A stretch of 16,555 bases of DNA from Polyangiaceae bacterium. GTDB taxonomy: Bacteria; Myxococcota; Polyangia; Polyangiales; Polyangiaceae. The notes below the pieces were generated by a model, which was not told where the DNA came from, made no database searches, and worked only from the letters and a program-made list of their open reading frames with translations. Shown in pieces: positions 1 to 9,700 of the stretch (its first letter is position 1; each line of letters opens with the position of its first letter). The stretch is from the NCBI GenBank assembly GCA_025936205.1, contig JAICTU010000173.1:1-16555 (forward strand), written 5' to 3'. Both the position numbers and the translations under genes were made by a program.

Positions 1-3000
1 AAGCTGGCGTGGGGCGGCGCGGAGCAGACACCGGCGCAAGGTCCCGCGCCGCAGCGACCGTTGGGGTCGAGGGCGCCGGCAGGCACGTAGTCACAGTGAC
101 CTGGGTGGTTGCCACCGCAGCTGACACAGGCAACGTCGCACGGGGTGTCGCAACAAAGTCCTTCCGGTGAGCAGAACCCTTCCGAGCAGTCCGCGGTGCT
201 CGTGCAGCGATCGCCCGGTCCGGTCCGCAGCTCCGCCCCGAGCTCCCAGACGGCGCCGCGATGGGTGAGCATGCGGATGCGATTGGTGCTGGGGTCACGC
301 AGCAGCCGGAAGGGCCAGAACAGGTTGTTGACTCGCTTCTCGGGAACTCTCAGCTTTTCGCGCGGCAGCACCAGAGTTCGATTCTCGATGCTGAAGCGGT
401 GTTCTGATCTGTTGTACTGCAGCAGCACGATCGATGCCGGGTCGGTGAGTGTCTGCTGCGTCACGTGCTCCGCCGACAACAGCTCGAAGGGATGCGGGTA
501 CACGCGCGTTCCGTCCGAGAAGCGGTCACCCGCCTTGACCTCGCCCCAGCGCGGCACCGGGACATCGAGGCGCAGCTCGCGCAGTGCGTTCTCACCGTCC
601 CGGAACAGCAGCAGGCGGTGGTTCGGCGCGTCTTCCACGATCGGGGGGAACAGGGTGAGCGGGACGAAGTCGCGCTGGTCGCCATAGCTAGAGATGTTGT
701 CGGGCGGGTTCATGTCGACAAAGAACAGATTGTCCAGATCCCCAAACCAGTCCGACTGGACGAGGCTGTCGTCGTGAGGGCCCGTCTTCCAGGTGGTCCC
801 GTCCCAGGTCAGCAGCTCGCCGCCGATGCCGATCAGTCCCACACCACCCAGGAGCGACGACTCGAACAGCGCATTCGGGTGCTGCCAGCTGAGCTGCACC
901 GTCCCTCGCCACGTGTTCGAGTAGATATTGTCGCCCGTCGTGCTGTAGATGGCCTGGATTCGCGTCAGCACGTCGGCGTACGGGCCCGGAAAAGGACCGT
1001 GCCACGCGCCATCCCATTCCATGGTCGTGCCCGGCACCTTGCAGCCGACGGCGACCACGCGCGAGCGCAGGCCGTCATAGGCGAGCAACGTGGCGCTCTG
1101 GCAAGTTTCCCAGCCTGCCGGGGCGGGATACTGCAGCCAGGTGCTGCCGTCGAACTCCCAGAGCGCGCCCGAGTACAGCATGACCGCGCGCGCACGCGCC
1201 CGATCAAATGCCATCTGCGGTACTTGCCGGGCGACCGCGGCGAAGCGATTGTCGTCTCCGGCGCGCGTGGAATTGCTGAGGTCGCGCTCGCGCCGGATCT
1301 CGGGATCCACCGCCCACACCGGCGGCGAGACCGTGGGCGCCAGCCGCGACCAGCCGGCTGCGTCCGAGTGGGTCCAGGTGGCTGCGGTGCGCGGATCGAA
1401 CAGCAGGATCTGCTGCTGCGCCGAGTCCCAGGTCGCGGCAAAGAAGTCCTGCATGCCGGTGTCGAACGGCGTCCGCGCCGGCGTGCGCTCGCTCCAGACC
1501 GCGCCATTGGTCTCGAAGACGCGAGCGTCTTCCGGGCTCACGAGCAACGCCTGACCGCGCACGGGGTCGAAGACCATGTCCGGCTGAGCGTCGCTCGCGA
1601 ACAGCGGAGAGACGAAGCTCGGCGGACCCGCCGGCGCTGGGCTGAGCGGAGCCGGCGCCCCCGCCGGTACGCTCGTGCGCGCCGGCGGCAGGCCGGCAGT
1701 CGCGTGCGCGCGCTCCAGGGTGGAACGCAGGCGGAAGTGATTGGGATCGGGATCGTAACGCCAGGGCAGCAGCGGCGGCGGCCCCGAGCGCGTCGCCTCC
1801 GGAGGCGCGGCAGGACCGGGCACGAACCAGCCCGGCTGACCTTGCAGCTGGCGAAACACCGGGATGCCGCGCGCGCGTCCAGAGTACGCGGTCTGCGTCA
1901 GCTGGCGCAGGGACTGCCCATCCCATTCCCAGCTGTCGTGCACGTACCCACCCAGGCATCCGGCAGCGCTCAGTTCTTCGAGCTTCAAGGGGTTACGCAT
2001 CTGAGCGGTCACGGTCGCATCATCCAAAGCGCAAGAAGGCAGCTTGGGTGCGAGCCCACCGAACAGCAGCGTGGTCTGGCGCACCGGGTTCCACAGCGCG
2101 AGCACCTTCTTGCGACCTCGCAGCACCGGCGGCAGCGTGGCGTCGTTGCTGGCGATGCGTTGCAGCCAGTCCGAGCCGTCGAACTCCCAGAGGTCGAGGC
2201 CCGCCTCCGCTCCGCCGATCAGCACCAGCCGGTGGCGCCGCTCGTCGAACACGAGCTGGGCGCTCTCGCGCGCCGGGGGCGGGTTGGCCGTCGGCACGTG
2301 CTCCCAGTGCTCTCCGTCATAGCGCCAGGTGTCGTTCAACAGACCGCGGGCCAGGTTCTCCGGGTAAGGCGGGCCGTAGGGGTCGATCAGCGCGAAGCCG
2401 GGCGGAGCTTCGAGCGCGCGCCCGCCGAACAGCACCTGGAAGGGTGGGAAGGGCGCCAGGGCAGCGCGCACGCGCGGCGGCGGCGCGCCTGCGATGGCGA
2501 AGGCGCGCCAGCCTTGCGGACCGAGCTCGAAGACCGCATCGGGTTGGGAGAGCGTGCAGCGAGTCCTGCCCGCCAGGCCTAACACGAAAGACTCGTCACG
2601 ACAGAGCAGACCGGGATTGGCTCCGGTGACCACGAGCAGACGCTGCCGCCCGCGGTCGTAGGCGACCGCAGGATCGATGAGACCCCTCAAGCCCGTGAGC
2701 GGCAATTGAGCCCAGCCCATGCCGTTCCACTCCCAGGTCTCACTCTGCGCGTAGAACGTGCGCTGCCAGTCGGTGCTCTCCGCGGCGCCCGTGATCACGG
2801 AGCCGTCTGGCGCGACGCGCAGTAGCGGCGAAAGCTTGCGCTCGGAGGTCTGCTGGTAACCCAGCTCGGCGTAGGACGTCACCGAGTCTTCGCGCTGCTG
2901 GGAGCGAACGGGTCGAATCAGTATCGGCTTACCTCGAGCCTCATCGAACACCATGCGGATCTCGCGCGATCCGGAGACCTTGTCATAGCTGACCGCGCCG

Positions 3001-3740
3001 GGGGCCCGGTCATCCGAGAGCAACGTCCAGAACGGGATGGCAAAGCGCGGATCGACGACGATGGGGGGCGTGAGGCCGCTCAGATTGAGCGCGATCGACA
3101 GCTCCGATCCCGCGAGCTCGTAGTGGCCTTCGCGCCGCGCCCCGGCTGCGTCGAGCGCCAGCGGCGGGTCGATGCGCAGGAGCGGGCTGCCGCCGGCGCT
3201 GCGCAGCAGGGCGGCGCCGCTTTCCTCCAGGCTCACGTGCTCGCCCGCTGTGCCGCTGCCGGCTGCGAAGGCGAGCCGTGGCGCTCGCTCCGGGTCGTTC
3301 ACCACGAACGCCAGCTCGAAGTACTCGGGGTCGCGCACCGCGATCACGTCGACCCCGTCGAACACTGAACGATACACGCCGCGGCCCGCCTGTAGCTGGA
3401 GCGCGGCCGGTTGCGCCGCCGGCAGCTGGATCGAGACGGGTGCCTTCCTGCCCTTCGCGCCAACCAGGAACGTACCCGAGCTGGCCTCGGGCAGGTGCAC
3501 GCTCAGAGCTCGAGCCGGCGCTTGATCGGCTGCGGGCGCGGTATCCGACTGGCCCCAGGTCGAGGCATCCGCGGGGAAGCCCTGCCCGGAGAAGGACAGC
3601 GCCTGCGCCGCCTGCGGCACGCGCGCGAGCAGCGCCGCGACCGGATCGTCCGGAGCGCGGCGCAGCGCTCCGTCGCTCAGCAGCAATAGTGTTCCGAGCG
3701 CGACCAGGCACAGGCTCTTTGCCGGCATGCGGTTCCTCAT
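1..3740 (-). CDS. Secreted kelch-repeat protein with C-terminal cysteine-rich module (3' end outside window)
   Basis: The frame opens at an ATG whose first bases overlap the stop of the upstream lipoprotein gene (ATGA, 3737-3740) and stays open to the window edge: 1246 codons, no stop seen. The start is supported by the overlap and by a signal peptide (MRNRMPAK, then a hydrophobic run of about 17 residues ending near SDGA). Residues about 30-250 form a beta-rich domain with VFDGVDVI and PPIVVDPRF. It resembles the domain preceding propellers in other myxobacterial secreted proteins, but I cannot name it surely. Residues about 290-1110 carry kelch-like blades (LFGG..., NDTWRYDG, LDLWEFDG, HDSWEWDG, ALWEFDGSTW), several degenerate. 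From residue 1179 a cysteine module follows: C-x5-C-x4-C-x5-CC-x3-C-x3-C-x2-C-x7-C. I see no strong Shine-Dalgarno sequence, so expression probably depends on coupling. Likely extracellular or cell-surface; ligand unknown. Confidence 0.9.
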   Translation of the reverse strand, partial: MRNRMPAKSLCLVALGTLLLLSDGALRRAPDDPVAALLARVPQAAQALSFSGQGFPADASTWGQSDTAPAADQAPARALSVHLPEASSGTFLVGAKGRKAPVSIQLPAAQPAALQLQAGRGVYRSVFDGVDVIAVRDPEYFELAFVVNDPERAPRLAFAAGSGTAGEHVSLEESGAALLRSAGGSPLLRIDPPLALDAAGARREGHYELAGSELSIALNLSGLTPPIVVDPRFAIPFWTLLSDDRAPGAVSYDKVSGSREIRMVFDEARGKPILIRPVRSQQREDSVTSYAELGYQQTSERKLSPLLRVAPDGSVITGAAESTDWQRTFYAQSETWEWNGMGWAQLPLTGLRGLIDPAVAYDRGRQRLLVVTGANPGLLCRDESFVLGLAGRTRCTLSQPDAVFELGPQGWRAFAIAGAPPPRVRAALAPFPPFQVLFGGRALEAPPGFALIDPYGPPYPENLARGLLNDTWRYDGEHWEHVPTANPPPARESAQLVFDERRHRLVLIGGAEAGLDLWEFDGSDWLQRIASNDATLPPVLRGRKKVLALWNPVRQTTLLFGGLAPKLPSCALDDATVTAQMRNPLKLEELSAAGCLGGYVHDSWEWDGQSLRQLTQTAYSGRARGIPVFRQLQGQPGWFVPGPAAPPEATRSGPPPLLPWRYDPDPNHFRLRSTLERAHATAGLPPARTSVPAGAPAPLSPAPAGPPSFVSPLFASDAQPDMVFDPVRGQALLVSPEDARVFETNGAVWSERTPARTPFDTGMQDFFAATWDSAQQQILLFDPRTAATWTHSDAAGWSRLAPTVSPPVWAVDPEIRRERDLSNSTRAGDDNRFAAVARQVPQMAFDRARARAVMLYSGALWEFDGSTWLQYPAPAGWETCQSATLLAYDGLRSRVVAVGCKVPGTTMEWDGAWHGPFPGPYADVLTRIQAIYSTTGDNIYSNTWRGTVQLSWQHPNALFESSLLGGVGLIGIGGELLTWDGTTWKTGPHDDSLVQSDWFGDLDNLFFVDMNPPDNISSYGDQRDFVPLTLFPPIVEDAPNHRLLLFRDGENALRELRLDVPVPRWGEVKAGDRFSDGTRVYPHPFELLSAEHVTQQTLTDPASIVLLQYNRSEHRFSIENRTLVLPREKLRVPEKRVNNLFWPFRLLRDPSTNRIRMLTHRGAVWELGAELRTGPGDRCTSTADCSEGFCSPEGLCCDTPCDVACVSCGGNHPGHCDYVPAGALDPNGRCGAGPCAGVCSAPPHAS
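3737..3740 (-). other. ATGA stop/start overlap coupling the two large genes
   Basis: On the minus strand the TGA stop of the 3004-residue lipoprotein overlaps the ATG of the next gene by the classic four-base ATGA arrangement. Bases upstream of the ATG (GACGGTGCTGCC) hold no strong Shine-Dalgarno core. This points to termination-reinitiation, so synthesis of the second protein should depend on translation of the first. Both proteins share kelch-like blades and a cysteine module, which suits co-production. Confidence 0.85.
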
Positions 3741-6700
3741 GGCAGCACCGTCACTTCGAAATCGCGGAAGTCATCCACGCTCTTGCGCGAGCCGGGCTCG
3801 TGCACCTCCACGCGCCACTGGGTCGTCCCGGCCTGTGTCGGCAGCAACTCGCATTCTCCGCTCGGGCGGTTCCGCGTCGAGCAGGCGACGACCTTCGTCC
3901 CCTGCGCGTCCAGGTATGAGAACGTGAAGTCAGCGGGCGGGCGCGTCACCCAGGCTCGCAGCGTCGCGCTCGTGCCCGCGTGCAGCGGCGCGGGCACGCT
4001 GACTTGCGCCACCTTGGCGTACTGCACACACATCGGCAAGTACGGAGGGTTGAGGCAGAAGTAGTCGCTCGAGTAGCATTCCGAGTCCCGGTAACACTGG
4101 TCCGCGCAACCTTTGCCATCTTTCCGGCACGTGTACGGCGCGCAAGAGTGCGGGTCCAATCCCTCGCAAACGCCGTCGACGCACTGCGCGTTCGGGCTGT
4201 AGAGAGTGCCGCCGACGCAGGCGCCGGGATAGCAGCTCAGGCCGTCCGCCGCCCCGCACGCGTCGAGCTGCACGCCGCCGCACTTCTGGCACTGGTCGCT
4301 GCCCGGGCACGCCGGGCGCGCGCCGTGTGGCGCGCCGAGCACCGCCGAGCAGTGGCCCTCCTCCCCCGGCAAATTACAGGCCCCACATTGCCCGGTGCAA
4401 CTCGAGTTGCAGCAATAGCCGTCCACACATTGGCCCGTCTCGCACTCCTCGGGGTGCGCGCAGCGCGCGCCCATCGGCAAGCGCACGCCTTGATCGACGG
4501 TGACCGAGGCGTTCTCCAGCGCGAACGTGTCGGCAAAGGTGACCGCCGCGCGGCCCTGATCGGCATACGCTAGCCCGCCGAAGGCAACGACCTCAGCGCG
4601 CGACGCGTCGAAGAACGCCGCCCGCCCGGCGCGCGCCGGCGAGGCCCGCTCCGGAGTGCGGTGGATCCAGGTGTCCTCCGGGGCGTCCCAGTCCCAGGTG
4701 TCGTCGAAGGTCGAGCCCGGCGCGGCACCCGAGCCGCCCGTGAGCACGATGCGATGCCGCACTGGATCGTAGACCAGCGTGTGACCAAATCTCGCGGGCG
4801 GGAAGATGCGCGGGTGGTGCTCGATCCAGCGCGGCTCCGCTCCAGGCCGGTACTCCCAGGTATCGCCCAAGACGTTGTCGCGATCGCGGCCGCCGAACAG
4901 CAAGACCGTGCCGCGATCCAGATCGGTGGCCATGGCGTGGCCCCAGCGCGGCGCGAGCGCGGCCTCACCCTGGCGATCGTGCCACTCGGTCTCATTGTCC
5001 ACGATGCGCATCGTCCAGGTGTCGTTGAGCGGGCCGCTGGCGCTCAGGCCTCCGAACAGCAGGTAGCCATAGTGCGGAAGCAGGGCCATCGCGTGCCCGG
5101 TGCGCGCTGGGATCTTGATGCTCTCGATGGGGGTCCACTGATACGTGTCCCGGTTGAAAGCCCAGGTATCACCGAGCAGCCCGGCTTCCCCTTCGCCCCC
5201 GAACAGCAGCGCCGCAAACTCCGGGTGAACGTCGTCGCTGGCGATCAGCGTGTGCCCGGTGCGAGCTTGGGGCGAAAGGTCACGGATCGCACCATAGATA
5301 CGTTGAGACTCGTTGACCCCCACGTCCGAAGCGGGCTTCCAGCCGTTGCGCCAGAGCCACGTGTCTCCGAGCAAGCGGCGCTGCCCACTGCCGCTGACCC
5401 CGCCGAACAGCACGGCATAGCCGGCCTCGGGAATCCAGGCCGCGCTGGCGCCGTTCCTCGCCGGCGGCGTGAGCACGAACTCGCGTGGATGCCAGCTGCC
5501 GGTAACGTAGTCCCAGAGGGTGCCCTCGGCGTCGAGCACCACGACGTTGCCCCGAGCTGCATCGAAGCTGGCCGACACCGGCGGCTTGGGCCCGCTCGCG
5601 CCTGCGATCGCCTGCCACTGACCCGCTTGCGAATCGAGCTCCCAGGTCTGCCCGGCCTCGTCGCTCCCCGGAGGGCCAAACCAGACCACGCGCCCGCGCA
5701 GCGGATCATAGGCCATGCCGGCGCCGAAGCTCAGCGGCGGATGGGAAGTCGGCTGAAGCCGCGTCCAGATCTCGAGTGCCGGGTCCGAGACCCAAGTTTC
5801 CACGTACCGGCCGCCGCGCGCGTGCTGGGTGTGCACGATGACGCGCCCGCGCTGCGAATCCCAGACCGTGAGCGCAGGGCCCGTCAGCGGCCCATCCCGC
5901 CGGCGGCGGCTCACGGCGCAGGAGCCGAGGTCGAGCTGCCAGAACTCGCTGCGCTCCTCGAACGCTCCGTAGGTACCGCCGATCGCCAGCAGCCGGCGAT
6001 GCACCGGGTCATAGAGCAGGTTCGCTCCGGAGACGATCGACGAAACGTCGCAGCCTCGCGTCACGTGGGTGCCGTCCCACTCCCAGAGCCGCTTGATCTG
6101 GTCTGCATCGCCCAGGTAGCGGCCCGGGCCGTAGCCGCCGATCAGCGGGCGCTGGCGGTCAAGATCGTAGCCGAGCGTGACCAGCTGACCGTCGAACCGG
6201 AGGCGATTGTCCTGCGCTAGCAGCTCGCGCGGTTGCCAGAGCTCGGTGCTCGCCGAAAACTCCCACGCCACCAGGCGATCGGTGGCCGGCAGCGGGCCCA
6301 CGGACACGAGCGCGCCGCGCGCGTGATCGTAGGCCAAGCCGCTCTGGGTGGTGATCGGGACCGTGTGCGCGGTGAGCTCTCGCCAGCGGCTGCCCGCTTG
6401 ATCGAGCTGCCACACCTCCGAGCTCGCCGGCGTGACCGTGCCGTTCGCCGAGTAGTCGAGCCCCGCCGCGACGAGCGTGCTGCCGCTCAGCGGATCGTAG
6501 CCGATGGCATGACCCGCCCGGCCCGGCAGGCTCAGCGCTGGCGCGAGCGGCTGCCAGAGCGCCGCCGTGGAGTCGAATTCCCAGGTATCCGCGAACGCTC
6601 CCGGCTCCGCTCCGGTGCCGCCGAACAGGCGGAAGCGCTGGCGGCCGACGTCGTAGACGAGCGCGTGACCCGTGCGCGCAGGCGGAGCATTGGTGGTGGA

Positions 6701-9700
6701 ACGCTCGCTCCACAGCCCCGCTGCCCCGTCGAACTCCCAGAGGTCGGCGAGCGGCGCGCCGGGTGACGCTCCGGGCTGAGGCGCCCCGCCGAAGAGCACC
6801 ATGCGCTGGCGGACGGGATCGTAGGCCATGGCTGCCCCGCCCCGCGCGCTCGGTCCTTGGCTGCTGCGCGCGCTCCAGCTGCGGCTCAGCGTATCGAACT
6901 CCCAGGTGTCTTGCAGCGCGCCGCTGCTGCCCACGCCGCCGAACAGCACGACGCGTTCGCGCTCGACGTCGTAGCTCATCGCAGCCAGGGTGCGCGGCTC
7001 CGGACCCGTATCGGCGTCGATCTCGTCCCAGGCGTCCGCGACCGGATCGTACTCCCAGAGATCGCCCAGGTACGCCGTCCCGGTGGCAGACACCGACGCT
7101 CCGCCGAAGACGATCACCCGCCCGTTCAGCTCGCTGTACACCGCGGCTGCGCCGGCGCGCGCGGGCGGCGGCGCAGCGAACGAGCTACGCCAGGTCTTTG
7201 CTTCGCGATCGAAGAGCCAGGTGTCAGCGAGCGCCACACCGGCGTTCTCGCCGCCGAACAGGAAGAGCTCGGAGCTGAGCGGCAGGAAGGTGGCGGCCGA
7301 GCTGTCGCGCGGGCTCGGGGCGCTGCCCGCCAGCATGCTCCAGCGCGGCCCGGTGCAATCGGGTCCACCCACCCAGTGATGCATCACGCCGATCGCCGGG
7401 TCGCAGCTGTCGTCCGTGCAGATCAGCTGGTCATCGACCGGCGGCGCAACGCCTGGCGCGCAGTGGCCCGCGCCGTCGCAGAGCTCCTCGCCGTTGCACA
7501 GGTTGCCGTCGGAGCAAGACGCTCCGCCGCGCAGCGCTTCGTGGACCACGCCCACCAGGCTGTCGCAGCGGTCCAGCGTGCATGGATTGCCGTCGTCCAC
7601 CGCCACCGGCATGCCCGCGACGCAGGAGCCCGCGCCATCACAGGTCTCCTCGCCGTTGCACGCGTCGCCGTCGGAGCAGGCGCTGCCAGCGCTGACGGGC
7701 AGTTGCACAGGGCCGGTGATCGGATCACATTCAGCGACCGTGCAGGGGTTGGCATCGTCCGGCAAGTAGTAGACGTGCTGCACCCCCTGCAATAGGTCGC
7801 AGCTGTCGATCGTGCACAGGTTCTGGTCATCGATCGCGACGGGCTGGGGCGCCTGGCAATGGCCAGCGCCGTCGCACACGCCGTCGTGTAGGCACGGCGT
7901 GTGACTCGGTTCGCAGGGGCTACCGGCGGCGCGCGGCGTTTCGACGATGCCCGTCTCCGGGTCGCAGCTGCGCACGAAGCAGGGCCCGACGGGAGCCACC
8001 TCGGCCGTGCCGCACACGCCCGCGACGCAGACCTCCTCGCCGTTGCAGGGGTCGCCGTCGGAGCAGCTGGTGCCGTCGGGCACAATGTCCCTGCGGTAGC
8101 CGAGCTGAGGATCGCAAGCGTAGTCGATCGTGCAGGGGTTGCCGTCGTCGACGGGGATCTGGGTGCCGGGCAGGCAGTGATCGCTGCCGTCGCAGACCTC
8201 GTTCACCCCGTTGCACGGGTTGCCGTCGTCGCAACTCGTGCCCGCGGGTTGCGGCTGGTGCTCCACCTGGCCCGTGACGGGATTGCAGGCGTCAAACCCG
8301 CACGGATCGGACACGTCGTACACCTGGGGATGATCGGGAATGCACTCGAAGGAGTGATCCCTCTGGAACTGCAGATCGGGCTGAGGCATGCCGCAGGTGC
8401 CGGGCCCCGTGCACAACGACTTGTCCTCGCAGGGCGTGCCCCCAGGGCTCGGCGGCGCGAGGCAGCGCCCGAAGCGGTCACAGACACCCTGCTGCGAGCA
8501 CACGCCGAGGCTGCAAGGCGTGCCAGGAGCGAGCACGGTGTTGAAGCGCGTGTCGAAGCAAGGGCTTGGACGGTTCAGCCCGGGTTGGCAGGTGCCCGTC
8601 GTTCTGGAGTAGGCGCCGCTGCAGAACCCCGGTCCGCTCGGGGTCATGCACTGGGGTTGAGCGTACTGATAGGGCAGGCCGATATCGTCGACGACGCACT
8701 CGCCGTAGTCGCAATAGCCCACCCCGCAGCTGTACGGGCCCTCGCAGATGGTCCCGAAATCGGCGTAGACGTACTGCAGGGTCCCCTCGCCGTCCACGGT
8801 GGTCGAGACACAGTCGTTGATCACGCCCGGCTCGGGATCGGGCGGCGCTGACAGGCAATTCTCCAGCCACTGCCGCTGCTGAGCGCACTCGCTCGGAGCG
8901 CAATCGGTCGGATTCTCGAACAAGCACTGCTGATTTGCCTGCTTCGCCTCGGCGCAGGGCCCGGTGGAGTCGCGCGAGCACTTTTCGGTGCACAGCGCAT
9001 AGTTCGAGTACGGAAACTCGTTCACGTTCGGATCGGGAGGCGGACACACCACCTCCAGGATCGCGCACTCGCGCTGGCAGTCGAGGCTCGGCCCCGGCAC
9101 GCACGTCCCGGCGCCGTCACAGATCGCGCCCTGGCCGCACGGAACGCCCTCCGGAGCTGGCACTTCCTGGACGCCTGCGCGAGGATCGCAGACGCTGGCC
9201 ATGCACGGCCCGCTCGGCTCCGGCAGCTCGATTTCTTCCGTGCCCACGCAGGCGCCGTCGGCGTCGCACACGTCCGCGACGCCGTCGCAGGCGTCCTGGT
9301 TGTCGCAAGGGCTGCCTGGATCTGCCGGCACGTGTTCCACGACGCCGATCTCGGGATGACAGATGTCCTGGGTGCAGGTGTCGCCATCGTCGATCAGCGG
9401 TCCCCGCAGCATGCAATCGCCGCCGAAGCACACCCCGCCCTGGCCGCAGATGGTCTCGTCGTCGCAGCGGGTGCCGTCGGCCGCGGGCAGATGCTGGTAC
9501 TCTCCGGTCTCGCCATCGCAGAGATCGACCGTGCAGGGGTTGCCATCGTCGCTGTCCGGCGTCGTCTGCGAGGCACAGTAGCCCTCGTGGCAAGTCTCCG
9601 CTCCATTGCACGGGTCGCCGTCGGAGCAGGGCGCGCCCTCGGGCAACGGCGTGTAGACGACGCCGAGCGTCGGATCGCAAGCGTCGACCGTGCAGGGGTT

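Noticed and set aside
465..2582. Plus-strand open frame of 705 codons
   Set aside because: It is the antisense mirror of the kelch gene in a codon-aligned frame. It is rich in R, A, G and P, has no recognisable domain and no ribosome binding site; long antisense frames are expected at this GC content.
4661..6220. Plus-strand open frame of 519 codons
   Set aside because: Antisense to the kelch blades; its periodic motifs are reverse readings of the blades.
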